Of a stretch of 64,000 nt of DNA, positions 1-10,836 are shown one piece after another. The position numbers and the translations under genes were made by a program. The stretch comes from Providencia hangzhouensis (GTDB lineage: Bacteria > Pseudomonadota > Gammaproteobacteria > Enterobacterales > Enterobacteriaceae), in the NCBI RefSeq assembly GCF_029193595.2, contig NZ_CP135052.1, positions 806,001-870,000 on the forward strand, read 5' to 3'. Numbering within the stretch: position 1 is the stretch's first letter; every line of letters begins with the position of its first letter. The notes below the pieces were generated by a model, which worked only from the letters and a program-made list of their open reading frames with translations, was not told the DNA's origin and made no database searches.

Positions 1-102
1 GCTGTGTTAGCTGCACAAATCGACCCTAGTCACATACTGATGTATGCTCCTAGGGATCAATTTGCTTGCTGCCTTGCTCTAATTCGAAATTCATGGGGTA
101 TA
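1..102 (+). repeat. ERIC/IRU repeat, copy A (5' end cut by window)
   Basis: The core reads CCCTAG, TCACATAC, then GTATGCTC, CTAGGG, followed by a GCTTGCTGCC block and a GGGTATA end. This matches my memory of the enterobacterial repetitive intergenic consensus. The central inverted repeat CCCTAG/CTAGGG is perfect. The element probably begins just before base 1, since other copies in the window carry about 25 more bases on that side. Confidence 0.8.
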
Positions 103-117
103 TTTATTTAGTAGAAA

Positions 118-148
118 GAAAAAGAAAAAGAAAAAGAAAAAGAAAAAA
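118..148. repeat. GAAAAA hexanucleotide tandem repeat (5 units)
   Basis: Five head-to-tail GAAAAA units start at 118, 124, 130, 136 and 142; the last has one extra A. The tract lies about 200 bases upstream of queA in non-coding DNA, right after the ERIC element. It is a purine-only tract that could vary in length by slippage. No ORF crosses it convincingly. Confidence 0.85.
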
Positions 149-244
149 GACGGAAGTTAATGTGTCATAAAAGTTTATTGAAATTGAAATAATTCATTCT
201 TTGAATGGACAAATAGCGTACAGAATTTTTTGCTAACAAAATAT

Positions 245-274
245 TTGTTAAATAATGGTGTTTTTCTGTACTAT
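245..274 (+). promoter_or_regulatory. Possible sigma-70 promoter for queA
   Basis: A TTGTTA box at 245-250 and a TACTAT box at 269-274 are 18 bases apart on the queA strand, about 75 bases upstream of its start. Both boxes are imperfect, so this is only the best candidate seen in bases 149-350. Confidence 0.35.
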
Positions 275-302
275 TTTACGCTTATTTCTTGCGCCAAAGT
301 CA

Positions 303-333
303 GCGCGGCACTAGACTAGTCGCCTGTTTTTTT
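303..333 (+). terminator. Possible terminator or attenuator hairpin before queA
   Basis: An imperfect hairpin (GGC, ACTAG, CTAGT, GCC) is followed by a run of seven T. It lies just upstream of queA and downstream of the candidate promoter, so it could end an upstream transcript or attenuate queA. The stem has mismatches, hence the low confidence. Confidence 0.3.
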
Positions 334-350
334 AGATTGATGTCAATACA

Positions 351-1421
351 ATGCGTGTTTCTGATTTTACTTTTGAATTACCTGAAGAACTGATTGCCCA
401 CTATCCGCAGGCTGAACGTAGTGCTTGCCGTTTATTAAGCCTCGATGGCGGTTCAGGGCAGCTCACGCATGGTGTTTTTACCGATATTCTAGAAAAATTG
501 GAGCACGGTGACTTGCTAGTGTTCAATAACACTCGCGTGATCCCTGCACGGTTATTTGGGCGCAAAGTTAGCGGTGGTAAAATTGAAGTTCTGATTGAGC
601 GTATGCTGGATGAACACCGCGTATTAGCCCATGTTAGGGCATCAAAAGCGCCAAAAGAAGGGGCTGAATTACTGTTAGGTGAAGATGAAAGCGTGAAGGC
701 GACCATGGTCGCGCGTCATGGTGCATTGTTTGAACTGCGCTTTGATGATGAACGTGATGTATTAAGCATTCTAAACCAAATTGGTCATATGCCTCTGCCG
801 CCTTATATTGATCGCCCTGATGAAGAGTCAGATAAAGAACTTTATCAAACCGTGTATAGTGAAAAACCAGGGGCTGTCGCAGCACCAACGGCAGGTTTAC
901 ACTTTGATGAGCCGTTACTTGAAGCATTGCGCCAAAAAGGCGTAGAAATGGCGTTTGTGACATTACATGTGGGAGCCGGTACCTTTCAACCAGTACGTGT
1001 TGATACTATCGAAGATCACATTATGCATTCTGAATATGCAGAAGTGCCACAAGAGGTCGTGGATGCCGTTTTAGCCTGTAAAGCTCGAGGTAATCGCGTT
1101 ATCGCTGTTGGAACAACGTCGGTTCGGTCACTAGAAAGTGCCGCAAAAGCAAGCCAAGACGCTTTAATTGCTCCATTTTTTGATGATACCCAAATCTTTA
1201 TTTACCCTGGGTATGAATATCAGGTGATAGATGCACTAATCACCAACTTCCACTTACCTGAATCTACATTAATTATGTTGGTTTCTGCGTTTGCTGGATA
1301 TAAAAACACCATGAATGCATACGAAGAAGCCGTTAAACAAAAATACCGTTTCTTTAGTTATGGTGATGCTATGTTTATTACCCCCAATACAAACGCTCGA
1401 TTTGAGAAAATTGGTGAGTAA
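351..1421 (+). CDS. queA: S-adenosylmethionine:tRNA ribosyltransferase-isomerase QueA
   Basis: This enzyme transfers and isomerises the ribosyl moiety of S-adenosylmethionine onto 7-aminomethyl-7-deazaguanine in tRNA, giving epoxyqueuosine. The 356-residue length is normal for the family. Diagnostic blocks are visible: NNTRVIPAR (59-67), GHMPLPPYI (145-153), PTAGLHF (179-185) and [11 protein letters not shown] (205-215). The gene precedes tgt, which installs the preQ1 base that QueA acts on, so the order is substrate-logical and matches E. coli. The start ATG has only a weak purine stretch upstream. Identification is secure. Confidence 0.97.
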   Translation: MRVSDFTFELPEELIAHYPQAERSACRLLSLDGGSGQLTHGVFTDILEKLEHGDLLVFNNTRVIPARLFGRKVSGGKIEVLIERMLDEHRVLAHVRASKAPKEGAELLLGEDESVKATMVARHGALFELRFDDERDVLSILNQIGHMPLPPYIDRPDEESDKELYQTVYSEKPGAVAAPTAGLHFDEPLLEALRQKGVEMAFVTLHVGAGTFQPVRVDTIEDHIMHSEYAEVPQEVVDAVLACKARGNRVIAVGTTSVRSLESAAKASQDALIAPFFDDTQIFIYPGYEYQVIDALITNFHLPESTLIMLVSAFAGYKNTMNAYEEAVKQKYRFFSYGDAMFITPNTNARFEKIGE

Positions 1422-1503
1422 TCAGTTTTATAAGCGGTGGCATCGGCTGCTTGCTTAGCAAATTAATATTATCGATAGCAACAGACTGTTTTTCTGCTGC
1501 TAG

Positions 1504-2640
<1,137 letters not shown>

Positions 2641-2734
2641 ATTTAAGTGCGAAATGCCACTAATCTGTGTAGCATATCAAACTTAGCTTTTTTGTATGTA
2701 AAATTGCTTTCAATAAAACAATGAGGAAAGTTGA

Positions 2735-3067
2735 ATGAGTTTTTTTATTTCTGAAGCAGCGGCGTCAGCAGGTGCACCAGCGCAAGGTAGTCCATACACC
2801 ATGGTTATCATGCTTGTTGTTTTCGCGCTGATCTTCTATTTCATGATTTTGCGTCCACAGCAAAAACGTGCGAAAGAACACCGTAAATTGATGGAATCTA
2901 TCACTAAAGGTGATGAAGTTTTAACAACTGGCGGTTTAATCGGGCGTGTAACTAAAGTGTCTGAAACCGGTTATGTGGTTCTTGAGTTGAGTGAGAACAC
3001 AGAAGTAACCATCAAACGTGATTTCGTTGCTGCTGTTTTACCTAAAGGCACAATGAAAGCAATTTAA
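2735..3067 (+). CDS. yajC: Sec translocon accessory subunit YajC
   Basis: A 110-residue inner-membrane protein that associates with SecDF and SecYEG. After an alanine/glycine-rich N-terminus it has one transmembrane helix (about residues 22-39). A basic cytosolic stretch ([12 protein letters not shown]) and a small soluble domain with [14 protein letters not shown] follow, which is the family signature. AGGAAAG precedes the ATG. It lies 26 bases upstream of secD and forms the usual yajC-secD-secF operon. Confidence 0.96.
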   Translation: MSFFISEAAASAGAPAQGSPYTMVIMLVVFALIFYFMILRPQQKRAKEHRKLMESITKGDEVLTTGGLIGRVTKVSETGYVVLELSENTEVTIKRDFVAAVLPKGTMKAI

Positions 3068-3093
3068 TTCTGATTCTCCCGAAGGGAACTGCC

Positions 3094-4941
3094 GTGCTAA
3101 ACCGTTATCCTTTGTGGAAGTATCTGATGTTGATCTTTGCGATCCTCATCGGTTTGCTTTATGCACTTCCAAACCTATATGGTGAGGATCCGGCTGTTCA
3201 GATCACTGGCGTGCGGGGAACCGCCGCCAATGAACAAACGCTGATCCAAGTCCAAAAATCGTTAAAAGACGATAAAATTGAGAGTAAATCTATCTCTCTA
3301 GAAAATGGGGCAATTTTAGCCCGATTCAACAACTCTGATGTTCAGTTACGTGCGCGTGAAGTGATCATGAATGCACTGGGTGACCAGTATGTTGTTGCAT
3401 TAAACCTTGCACCTGCAACGCCTAAGTGGCTCGAAGCGATCGGTGGTGAACCGATGAAGCTTGGTCTTGATCTGCGTGGTGGGGTTCACTTCCTGATGGA
3501 AGTTGATATGGACACTGCATTAGGTAAATTGCAGGAACAAAACATGGATGGTTTGCGTAATGACCTGCGTCAAGAAGGCATTGCGTACTCTTCTATTCGT
3601 AAAGGCAATGATTACAGCGTGGAAGTTCGCTTCCGTAACGCGGACGATCGTAGCCAAGCTGAAAAAGCATTGTCTCGTAAATACCCAGACTTAGTCTTTA
3701 GTGATGGCAGCGATAACACCATGATTGCTGTTATGACCGACGAGCGTTTACGTGAAGCACGTAACTATGCAGTTTCTCAGAACATTACTATTATTCGCAA
3801 CCGTGTAAACCAATTAGGTGTTGCGGAGCCACTCGTTCAACGCCAAGGTGCTGACCGAATTGTGGTTGAATTACCCGGTATCCAAGATACTGCTCGCGCA
3901 AAAGAAATTTTAGGTGCGACTGCGACATTAGAATTCCGTTTGGTGAATACTTCAGTCGATTCTTCCGCAGCAGAAAGTGGCCGTGTACCAGGTGATTCAG
4001 AAGTTAAATATGACCGTGAAGGCATGCCTTACGTTTTATATAAGCGTGTGATCTTAACGGGTGACCATATTACGGATTCAACCTCTGAAGCGGATGAAAA
4101 TGGCCAACCACAAGTGAGTATCAGTCTTGATAGTGCTGGTGGTTCTATCATGTCTGACTTTACACGTGATAACCAAGACAAGCTGATGGCAACGCTGTTT
4201 GTTGAATACAAAGACAGTGGTAAAAAAGATGCAACTGGCCGTTCAATTTTGGTGAAAGATGAAAAGGTCATCAATGCGGCACGTATTTCTGCGCGTTTTG
4301 GTAGCAAATTCCGTATTACGGGTATTACTAACGGTACTGAAGCTCGCCAGCTTTCATTACTGTTACGTGCTGGTGCGTTGATTGCGCCAATCCAAATTGT
4401 TGAAGAACGTACCATTGGTCCAACACTGGGTATGCAAAATATCGAGCAAGGGCTAAAAGCGTGTATCGCAGGTCTGTTAGCTTCTATCCTGTTTATGATT
4501 ATTTATTATCGTAAATTTGGTCTGATTGCGAGTAGTGCGCTGTTAGCAAACTTGGTGTTAATTGTTGGTGTTATGTCCTTATTACCGGGGGCAACGCTGA
4601 CCATGCCAGGTATTGCGGGGATTGTATTAACCCTTGCAGTTGCAGTCGATGCTAACGTTCTTATTAACGAACGGATTAAAGAAGAGCTCAAGAACGGTCG
4701 ATCTGTTCAGCAAGCGATTCATGAAGGGTATAAAGGCGCCTTCTCAAGTATTACAGACGCAAACTTAACGACACTTATCACTGCGATTATTCTATATGCA
4801 GTGGGTACTGGGTCTATTAAAGGCTTTGCGATTACGACAGCGATTGGTGTCGCAACCTCTATGTTTACAGCTATCGTCGGTACACGTGCTATCGTGAACC
4901 TGCTTTACGGCGGTAAACGTATTAACAAGCTGTCAATTTAA
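3094..4941 (+). CDS. secD: Protein translocase subunit SecD
   Basis: SecD uses the proton gradient to help pull preproteins through SecYEG late in export. It is 615 residues long, as in E. coli. Transmembrane helix 1 is at about 8-27, followed by a large periplasmic P1 region opening with [15 protein letters not shown]. Five C-terminal helices follow, with the conserved [16 protein letters not shown] segment carrying the essential membrane aspartate. The start is GTG at 3094, preceded by GAAGGGAA. The secF start lies 10 bases after the stop, so the two are probably translated together. Confidence 0.97.
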   Translation: MLNRYPLWKYLMLIFAILIGLLYALPNLYGEDPAVQITGVRGTAANEQTLIQVQKSLKDDKIESKSISLENGAILARFNNSDVQLRAREVIMNALGDQYVVALNLAPATPKWLEAIGGEPMKLGLDLRGGVHFLMEVDMDTALGKLQEQNMDGLRNDLRQEGIAYSSIRKGNDYSVEVRFRNADDRSQAEKALSRKYPDLVFSDGSDNTMIAVMTDERLREARNYAVSQNITIIRNRVNQLGVAEPLVQRQGADRIVVELPGIQDTARAKEILGATATLEFRLVNTSVDSSAAESGRVPGDSEVKYDREGMPYVLYKRVILTGDHITDSTSEADENGQPQVSISLDSAGGSIMSDFTRDNQDKLMATLFVEYKDSGKKDATGRSILVKDEKVINAARISARFGSKFRITGITNGTEARQLSLLLRAGALIAPIQIVEERTIGPTLGMQNIEQGLKACIAGLLASILFMIIYYRKFGLIASSALLANLVLIVGVMSLLPGATLTMPGIAGIVLTLAVAVDANVLINERIKEELKNGRSVQQAIHEGYKGAFSSITDANLTTLITAIILYAVGTGSIKGFAITTAIGVATSMFTAIVGTRAIVNLLYGGKRINKLSI

Positions 4942-4951
4942 GGAGCACGTT

Positions 4952-5920
4952 GTGGCACAGGATTATACTGTTGAACAATTGAACTATGGTCGTAAAGTTT
5001 ATGACTTTATGCGCTGGGACAACGTTGCCTTTAGCATTTCTATCGTATTACTGATTGCTTCTTTTGTGATTATCGGCGTCAAGGGTTTTAACTGGGGCTT
5101 AGATTTCACAGGTGGTACGGTAATTGAAATCAACTTAAGTCAGCCAGCTGATTTGGATAAAATTCGTGATAGCTTGTCTAACTCGAACCATAAAGATCCA
5201 CTAATCCAAAACTTTGGTAGCAGCCGCGACATCATGATCCGTATCCCGCCTATTGAAGGCACCGCGGGTCAAGAAGTCGGCAAAGAAATTATCACGATTA
5301 TCAACCAAAGTGTGGATGATAAAGCAACCGTAAAACGCATTGAATTCGTGGGGCCAAGTGTTGGGGCTGAATTGGCGCAAACAGGGGCTTTGGCTCTGTT
5401 AACTGCGTTGATTTGTATCCTAATCTATGTTGGGTTCCGTTTTGAATGGCGCTTGGCTGCGGGTGCCGTGCTATCTCTTGCGCATGACGTGGTGATTACT
5501 TTAGGTATTCTGTCTTTGTTCCATATTGAGATAGATATGACTATCGTGGCGTCATTGATGTCGGTTATCGGTTACTCGCTGAACGACAGTATCGTTGTAT
5601 CAGACCGTATCCGTGAAAACTTCCGTAAAATTCGTCGTGGGACACCGTACGAAATCATGAACGTCTCTTTGACGCAAACATTGAGCCGTACCATTATGAC
5701 ATCAGCAACCACATTATTAGTGGTTCTGATGCTATACCTGTTCGGTGGCGCAATGTTGGAAGGCTTCTCATTGGTTATGTTAATCGGTGTAACTATCGGT
5801 ACTATCTCATCTATTTACGTGGCTTCTGCACTAGCACTGAAGATGGGTATGAAGCGTGAACACTTGATGCAAGCGAAAGTCGAAAAAGAAGGTGCAGACC
5901 AAGAGTCGTTACTGCCTTAG
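4952..5920 (+). CDS. secF: Protein translocase subunit SecF
   Basis: Partner of SecD in the RND-type SecDF complex. It is 322 residues long, with helix 1 at about 25-44, then GLDFTGGT in the periplasmic domain. Five C-terminal helices carry [17 protein letters not shown], the counterpart of the SecD membrane motif. Start codon GTG at 4952 follows AGGAGCACGT, whose AGGAG begins at the secD stop. In E. coli yajD, tsx and yajI follow; here an ERIC repeat and a terminator come next and then nrdR. Confidence 0.97.
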   Translation: MAQDYTVEQLNYGRKVYDFMRWDNVAFSISIVLLIASFVIIGVKGFNWGLDFTGGTVIEINLSQPADLDKIRDSLSNSNHKDPLIQNFGSSRDIMIRIPPIEGTAGQEVGKEIITIINQSVDDKATVKRIEFVGPSVGAELAQTGALALLTALICILIYVGFRFEWRLAAGAVLSLAHDVVITLGILSLFHIEIDMTIVASLMSVIGYSLNDSIVVSDRIRENFRKIRRGTPYEIMNVSLTQTLSRTIMTSATTLLVVLMLYLFGGAMLEGFSLVMLIGVTIGTISSIYVASALALKMGMKREHLMQAKVEKEGADQESLLP

Positions 5921-5922
5921 TT

Positions 5923-6040
5923 CTTAAAATAGTTCGTGTGTGAGTAGGCAGCAAGTGAACGACATCCCTAGGAACCATAGTAAACTATGTGACTAGGGTA
6001 TCGGAGTGCAGCTAATACTCTCACAACGCGAAATATGAAG
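5923..6040 (-). repeat. ERIC/IRU repeat, copy B (reverse orientation)
   Basis: The reverse complement reads GTTGTGAG, then CCCTAG-TCACATA, TATG and CCTAGGG, a TTGCTGCC block, CTCACA and a terminal AACTATTT. This is the same layout as the other ERIC copies. The outer arms TGTGAG/CTCACA pair with each other, as do CCCTAG/CTAGGG. It immediately follows the secF stop, so it would be in the 3' untranslated RNA of yajC-secDF. Confidence 0.8.
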
Positions 6041-6049
6041 AGCAACGAG

Positions 6050-6084
6050 AACACCCTAGGAGGCATCTTCTAGGGTGTTTTTTC
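6050..6084 (+). terminator. Rho-independent terminator after secF
   Basis: A perfect 10-bp stem (AACACCCTAG at 6050-6059 with CTAGGGTGTT at 6070-6079) is followed by four more T. It ends the yajC-secD-secF transcript downstream of the ERIC element and separates it from nrdR. Confidence 0.85.
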
Positions 6085-6133
6085 TCGCATAGTAGGGTAA
6101 ACTATCTCCCCCTAAATAGATTCAGGAAACGCT

Positions 6134-6583
6134 ATGCACTGCCCATTCTGCTCAGCTGTAGATACGAAAGTTATTGACTCGCGTCTGGTCGGTGAAGGGT
6201 CCCAAGTCCGTAGACGCCGCCAATGCTTACTGTGCCATGAACGCTTCACAACCTTTGAAGTGGCTGAACTTGTCATGCCTAGAGTCATTAAAAGCGACGA
6301 TATTCGTGAGCCTTTTGATGAAGAAAAGCTTAATCGTGGTATGCAAAAGGCATTAGAAAAACGGCCTGTAAGTTCTGATGATATTGAACAAGCTATTATT
6401 TCTATTAAATCCCAGCTTAGGGCTACCGGGGAGCGCGAAGTTCCGTCGAAATTAATTGGCAGTTTGGTCATGGATGAGCTGAAAAAGCTCGATAAAGTTG
6501 CCTATATCCGTTTTGCTTCTGTTTATCGCAGCTTTGAAGATGTGCGTGAATTTGGCGAAGAAATCGCTAAATTACAGGATTAA
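6134..6583 (+). CDS. nrdR: Transcriptional repressor NrdR
   Basis: NrdR is a nucleotide-sensing repressor of ribonucleotide reductase operons that binds NrdR boxes. The 149-residue protein has a zinc ribbon with Cys3, Cys6, Cys31 and Cys34 and the basic QVRRRRQC stretch, then an ATP-cone domain (about 49-139). TTCAGGAAACGCT precedes the ATG. It lies five bases before ribD, the common enterobacterial nrdR-ribD-ribH-nusB arrangement. Confidence 0.97.
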   Translation: MHCPFCSAVDTKVIDSRLVGEGSQVRRRRQCLLCHERFTTFEVAELVMPRVIKSDDIREPFDEEKLNRGMQKALEKRPVSSDDIEQAIISIKSQLRATGEREVPSKLIGSLVMDELKKLDKVAYIRFASVYRSFEDVREFGEEIAKLQD

Positions 6584-6588
6584 CGCCA

Positions 6589-7704
6589 ATGATTGAACAA
6601 GACAACATGTATATGGCTCGTGCTTTTGAGTTGGCACGAAAAGGGTGTTTTACCACATCACCTAATCCAAATGTCGGGTGTGTGATTGTGCGTGATGGTA
6701 TTATTGTCGGTGAAGGGTATCATCAAAAAGCGGGGGAACCCCACGCTGAAGTCCATGCACTAAGAATGGCAGGAGATAAAGCGCAAGGGGCAACGGCTTA
6801 TGTCACCCTTGAGCCTTGCAGTCATCATGGTCGTACCCCACCTTGTGCAGAGGCGCTGATCAAAGCGGGTGTAAGCCGCGTTGTTGCTGCCATGCAAGAC
6901 CCAAACCCTCAAGTTGCGGGCCGTGGCCTGTATATGTTGTCGCAAGCAGGGATTGAAACGCGCAGTAATGTTTTATTAAACGATGCTGAAGCGGCAAACC
7001 GCGGCTTTTTAAAACGTATGCGTACCGGGTTTCCTTATATCCAGTTGAAACTTGCCGCTTCACTCGATGGCAAAACCGCCCTTGAATCAGGGGAAAGTAA
7101 ATGGATTACCAGCTCGGCAGCTCGCAAAGATGTACAAGCTCTTCGAGCCGAGGCTAGCGCTATCTTAAGTACGAGCAGCACGGTTGTTGCTGATGACCCT
7201 TCTTTAACGGTACGTTGGAACGAGCTCCCATCAGACATCCAACAAGTTTATCCAGAAAACCAAGTGCGCCAGCCCATTCGTATTGTGTTGGATAACCACA
7301 ATCGTGTGACTTCTGGCCATAAAGTCACTCAATTAGATGGTGAATGCTGGTTAGTGCGTTCAAACCCAGATGAAAATGCAGTATGGCAAGGGCAAGTTGA
7401 GCAACTCGCTGTTCCTGCTGATGAAAACGGCACCGATCTCGTTATTTTGATGATGCAATTGGCTAAACGTAATGTGAATAGCATTTGGGTTGAAGCAGGG
7501 GCAAAACTTGCAGGCTCATTGCTTAAGTTAGGTTTAGTGGATGAGCTGATTGTCTATATTGCGCCTAAATTATTAGGAAATAGCGCTCGAGGCCTGGTGG
7601 ACTTCCCACCGCTTAATGCCCTTATTGATGCGCCAAAATTTGAATTTACAGAAGTGAAGCAAGTCGGGCCAGACCTACGCGTCAGGCTTCGTCCCGTATG
7701 GTAA
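6589..7704 (+). CDS. ribD: Bifunctional riboflavin deaminase/reductase RibD
   Basis: RibD carries out two early riboflavin steps: deamination of the pyrimidine and reduction of the ribosyl side chain. The deaminase half has the zinc motif HAE (52-54) plus PCSHHGRTPPC (76-86). The reductase half starts near residue 145 with YIQLKLAASLDGKTA. Length 371 is typical. AGGA of the upstream gene end can serve as ribosome-binding site. A second in-frame ATG at residue 7 is a possible alternative start, because the E. coli N-terminus is slightly shorter. Confidence 0.96.
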   Translation: MIEQDNMYMARAFELARKGCFTTSPNPNVGCVIVRDGIIVGEGYHQKAGEPHAEVHALRMAGDKAQGATAYVTLEPCSHHGRTPPCAEALIKAGVSRVVAAMQDPNPQVAGRGLYMLSQAGIETRSNVLLNDAEAANRGFLKRMRTGFPYIQLKLAASLDGKTALESGESKWITSSAARKDVQALRAEASAILSTSSTVVADDPSLTVRWNELPSDIQQVYPENQVRQPIRIVLDNHNRVTSGHKVTQLDGECWLVRSNPDENAVWQGQVEQLAVPADENGTDLVILMMQLAKRNVNSIWVEAGAKLAGSLLKLGLVDELIVYIAPKLLGNSARGLVDFPPLNALIDAPKFEFTEVKQVGPDLRVRLRPVW

Positions 7705-7794
7705 GTGTTTTTTTTGAAAATCATACGTACGATACACGAAAGAATGTGATAAAATCCGCGCCCCGCGGGTTATAATTAATATTAGAGGAAGGCT

Positions 7795-8268
7795 ATGAAC
7801 GTAATTAAAGGTGTTGTTGCTGCTCCACAAGCGCGTGTTGCTATCGCTATCGCTCGTTTTAACAACTTTATTAATGATAGTCTGCTGGAAGGTGCTGTTG
7901 ATGCGTTAGAGCGCATTGGTCAGGTTTCAAATGACAACATCACAATTGTGTGGGTTCCAGGCGCTTATGAGCTACCGTTGACCACAAAAGCATTAGTTGA
8001 AACTAATAAATATGATGCAGTAATTGCATTAGGTACCGTTATTCGTGGTGGTACAGCTCACTTTGAATATGTTGCAGGTGAATGTAGTTCCGGCCTATCT
8101 CATGTCGCGATGAACAGTGAAGTGCCAGTGACTTTTGGTGTGTTAACCACTGAAAATATCGAACAAGCCATTGAACGTGCGGGTACTAAAGCAGGTAATA
8201 AAGGTGCTGAAGCTGCACTGACAGCACTTGAAATGATTAATGTAATTAAGGCCATCAAAGGCAAATAA
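7795..8268 (+). CDS. ribH: 6,7-dimethyl-8-ribityllumazine synthase RibH
   Basis: Lumazine synthase (called RibE in E. coli K-12 naming) condenses the ribityl-pyrimidine from RibD with dihydroxybutanone phosphate. The 157-residue protein has ARFNNFIND at the N-terminus, VPGAYELP, and [15 protein letters not shown] with the catalytic histidine. AGAGGAAGGCT precedes the ATG. The 90-base gap after ribD has GATAAAAT, which could be part of an internal promoter. No FMN riboswitch is visible there. Confidence 0.97.
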   Translation: MNVIKGVVAAPQARVAIAIARFNNFINDSLLEGAVDALERIGQVSNDNITIVWVPGAYELPLTTKALVETNKYDAVIALGTVIRGGTAHFEYVAGECSSGLSHVAMNSEVPVTFGVLTTENIEQAIERAGTKAGNKGAEAALTALEMINVIKAIKGK

Positions 8269-8371
8269 TACACAATTAGCTCGATGTTGCCGTTTTTTCG
8301 CCACAATGGTGTAGATAACGCAATGCAACAAGTGTTTTTTGTGTACAGTTTTTAAATTTAAGGGGAATCTT

Positions 8372-8788
8372 GTGAAACCTGCTGCTCGTCGCCGCGCTCG
8401 TGAGTGTGCTGTACAGGCCATTTATTCATGGCAATTATCTGGCAATCCAATTGCTGAAGTGGAATATGAGTTTATTGCTGAACAGGACATGTCAGACGTT
8501 GACGTAAACTATTTTCGTGAACTGTTATCAGGTGTTGCGACCAACGCGACAAAACTTGATCAACTGATGGCGCCTTATTTATCTCGTCAGCTAGAAGAGT
8601 TAGGGCAGGTAGAAAAAGCGATTTTACGTGTCTCCATGTTTGAATTAAGTTTCCGTGAAGACGTACCTTATAAAGTTGCAATCAACGAAGGTATTGAATT
8701 AGCGAAAGTTTTTGGCGCAGAAGATAGCCATAAATTTGTTAACGGTGTATTAGACAAAGCGGCACCTGCAGTTCGTCGTAAAAAATAA
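8372..8788 (+). CDS. nusB: Transcription antitermination factor NusB
   Basis: NusB with NusE (S10) binds boxA RNA in rRNA antitermination complexes. The start was set at GTG 8372, giving 138 residues that open with [21 protein letters not shown], the invariant family N-terminus. AAGGGGAA lies just upstream. A longer frame starting at 8339 adds 11 unrelated residues and is unlikely. The C-terminal [14 protein letters not shown] is also diagnostic. It follows ribH, as in E. coli. Confidence 0.95.
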   Translation: MKPAARRRARECAVQAIYSWQLSGNPIAEVEYEFIAEQDMSDVDVNYFRELLSGVATNATKLDQLMAPYLSRQLEELGQVEKAILRVSMFELSFREDVPYKVAINEGIELAKVFGAEDSHKFVNGVLDKAAPAVRRKK

Positions 8789-8829
8789 TAATATCAGGGT
8801 TCCCTCCTGTAGCACTACGGTAATAAATA

Positions 8830-8860
8830 GGTAGGCTGGGTTCCAGTCTACCTTTGTGTT
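8830..8860 (+). terminator. Probable terminator after nusB
   Basis: GGTAGGCTGG (8830-8839) pairs with CCAGTCTACC (8843-8852) with one G-U pair, followed by TTTGTGTTT. It would end the nrdR-ribD-ribH-nusB transcript ahead of thiL. Confidence 0.55.
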
Positions 8861-9031
8861 TATATGCTCGCGATATTTCAATGACAGGTGAGCGAAGAAT
8901 AATTGTAGCCAATTAGATACGCTGTTTAGGTTAGCAATTGTGTGCTATTTACCTATTATTGAATTATTAGGGTGTAAATTATTTGCTTCGTCTCAAACGA
9001 AAATAGATATAGCGAAAACGGAAAATCTACC

Positions 9032-10015
9032 ATGTCATATGGCGAATTTGACCTCATCGCGCGTTATTTTAACCGTCAAACCACTAACCGACGTGATGTT
9101 AATATCGGTATTGGCGATGATTGTGCGTTGATGACCATTCCAGAAAAACAGCAACTTGCAGTAAGTACTGACACTCTCGTTTCTGGTATCCATTTCCTAC
9201 CTACCATTTCACCGGCTGATCTTGCTTATAAATCATTAGCATCTAATTTAAGTGACCTTGCAGCGATGGGCGCAGACCCTGCATGGGTTTCCTTAGCCAT
9301 TACATTGCCTTGTGTTGATTGCGATTGGTTGCAATCTTTCAGTGATAGCTTGTTTGAACAGCTTAATTATTATGGAATGCAATTGATTGGTGGTGACACA
9401 ACTCGTGGGCCAATGAGTTTAACGTATACGGTTCATGGTTTAGTACCAAATGGTAAGGCGATGTCTCGCGCAGGAGCGCGTAATGGCGATTGGATTTATG
9501 TCACTGGTACTCTCGGTGATAGCGCGGCAGGCTTAGCTATTTTGCAAGACAAACTGAATGTTGAAAATGTAGAGCATCAAGAATGGCTAATTGCGCGCCA
9601 TTTACGTCCGCAGCCACGGATTTTACAAGGCCAAGCGTTGAGAAACCTGGCTTCTTCTGCAATTGATATTTCGGATGGTTTAGTTTCCGATCTTAACCAT
9701 ATCTTGAAAGCGAGTGGTTGTGGTGCACGGATTAATTTAGATGCATTGCCTCAATCAGAAGCGTTGAAACAAAGTTGTAGTATTGAGCAAGGGCGTTTAT
9801 GGTCTTTGAGTGGTGGTGAAGATTACGAACTCTGTTTTACTGTTCCTGAAATTAATCGTGGAGCGTTAGAGATGGCATTAGCGCATACGGGGTCAGGCTT
9901 TACGTGTATCGGGCAAATTAAGCCGCAGTCTGAAGGAATTAGCTACTTTTGCAATAACCAAGAAGTTGATGTAAACCTAAAAGGTTTCGATCATTTTGTT
10001 TCGGAAGGTGCATAG
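9032..10015 (+). CDS. thiL: Thiamine-monophosphate kinase ThiL
   Basis: ThiL phosphorylates thiamine monophosphate to the active cofactor thiamine diphosphate. The 327-residue PurM-like ATPase shows [55 protein letters not shown] and [11 protein letters not shown] in the expected order. Start [13 protein letters not shown] aligns with the E. coli N-terminus. The stop codon is one base from the pgpA start, so the two genes are likely coupled. Confidence 0.97.
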   Translation: MSYGEFDLIARYFNRQTTNRRDVNIGIGDDCALMTIPEKQQLAVSTDTLVSGIHFLPTISPADLAYKSLASNLSDLAAMGADPAWVSLAITLPCVDCDWLQSFSDSLFEQLNYYGMQLIGGDTTRGPMSLTYTVHGLVPNGKAMSRAGARNGDWIYVTGTLGDSAAGLAILQDKLNVENVEHQEWLIARHLRPQPRILQGQALRNLASSAIDISDGLVSDLNHILKASGCGARINLDALPQSEALKQSCSIEQGRLWSLSGGEDYELCFTVPEINRGALEMALAHTGSGFTCIGQIKPQSEGISYFCNNQEVDVNLKGFDHFVSEGA

Positions 10016-10016
10016 A

Positions 10017-10535
10017 ATGGCAAGTCGCCAAGAAAAAGCGGAAGCAAAAAAACGGCTAACTATGCGTAATCCTTGGCACTTATTGGCTACGGGGTTTGGT
10101 AGTGGCCTTTCTCCTATTGTGCCTGGCACAATGGGCTCTCTTGCTGCGATACCTTTCTGGTTATTAATGGCAAACATGCCAATTTGGAGTGTGTGGGTAC
10201 TCATTATCGTGGGTTTTTGGATTGGTTGCCTAATTTGCCAACGCACTTCCGACGATATGAAAATTCATGACCATGGCAGTATTGTTTGGGATGAATTTAT
10301 TGGGATGTGGATTACGCTAATGGCGATCCCAGTTGTTGATTATGAGTGGGTCATTACCGCCTTCTTTATTTTCCGCATTTACGACATGTGGAAGCCATGG
10401 CCAATACGGTTTTTTGACCGAAAAGTCAGCGGCGGTTTTGGTATTATGATTGACGATATCATTGCGGCGATTTTTGCTTATGTCACTATTTGGTTGTTGG
10501 TTTGGTATGACATTATGCCATTCTCAACCAACTAA
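10017..10535 (+). CDS. pgpA: Phosphatidylglycerophosphatase A PgpA
   Basis: PgpA removes the phosphate of phosphatidylglycerophosphate to give phosphatidylglycerol in the inner membrane. Start ATG 10017 gives 172 residues, the E. coli length, with GGAAGG eight bases upstream inside thiL. An upstream TTG at 9996 was rejected. Motifs: FGSGLSPIVPGTMGSLAAIP, HDHGSIVWDEFIGMW, DMWKPWPIRFFD and GGFGIMIDDI. Several hydrophobic helices are present. The stop codon touches the ERIC element that starts the accessory region. Confidence 0.95.
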   Translation: MASRQEKAEAKKRLTMRNPWHLLATGFGSGLSPIVPGTMGSLAAIPFWLLMANMPIWSVWVLIIVGFWIGCLICQRTSDDMKIHDHGSIVWDEFIGMWITLMAIPVVDYEWVITAFFIFRIYDMWKPWPIRFFDRKVSGGFGIMIDDIIAAIFAYVTIWLLVWYDIMPFSTN

Positions 10536-10661
10536 ATACGCGTCATATTTTGCGTTGTGGCGTTGTTGGCTGCGTTCGGTTACCCGAATCACATACTTGT
10601 GTATGCTCATCGGGATAACCTCGATTGCCGCCTAGCCACAACCCAAACTATTTAGCGTATA
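10536..10661 (+). repeat. ERIC/IRU repeat, copy C
   Basis: A full-length 126-bp element that abuts the pgpA stop codon. Outer arms TTGTGGC and GCCACAA pair. The central arms CCCGA and TCGGG replace the CCCTAG/CTAGGG pair of copies A and B, so the stem is conserved by compensating changes. It ends in TTTAGCGTATA. It fills the first part of the gap between pgpA and the yaaU-type gene. Confidence 0.85.
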
Positions 10662-10784
10662 AATACGTGTCATATTTCAAATTATAGGGGGGCTTCGCTT
10701 ATTCGCTCTAGTCACATACTTGTTTATGCTCCTAGGGTCTTATTCGCTTGCCGCCTACCTACAATCTGAACTATTTAGCGTATA
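10662..10784 (+). repeat. ERIC/IRU repeat, copy D (tandem with copy C)
   Basis: This element follows copy C directly, in the same orientation, and starts with the same AAATACGTGTCATATTT block. Outer arms AATTATAGG and CCTACAATC pair with wobble. The central arms CTAG/CTAG flank TCACATAC and TATGCTC. It ends with TTTAGCGTATA. Together C and D occupy most of the ~300-base pgpA-yaaU gap; only ~50 bases remain before the convergent gene end. Confidence 0.82.
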
Positions 10785-10836
10785 AATACGTGTATGTTTG
10801 ATGTGATTGCTTATCGTAGTAACTTCTTTTATTCTT

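Noticed and set aside
401..706. Leftward frame of 101 codons opposite queA
   Set aside because: Lies entirely inside the clear queA coding region on the opposite strand, with no homology signal or ribosome-binding site.
4029..4415. 128-codon leftward frame inside secD
   Set aside because: Shadow frame of secD; the sense protein is full length and conserved throughout.
7705..7794. FMN riboswitch upstream of ribH
   Set aside because: The gap is only 90 bases and lacks the conserved multi-helix RFN sequences.
8940..9131. 63-codon rightward frame before thiL
   Set aside because: Overlaps the true thiL start in another phase; no recognisable features.
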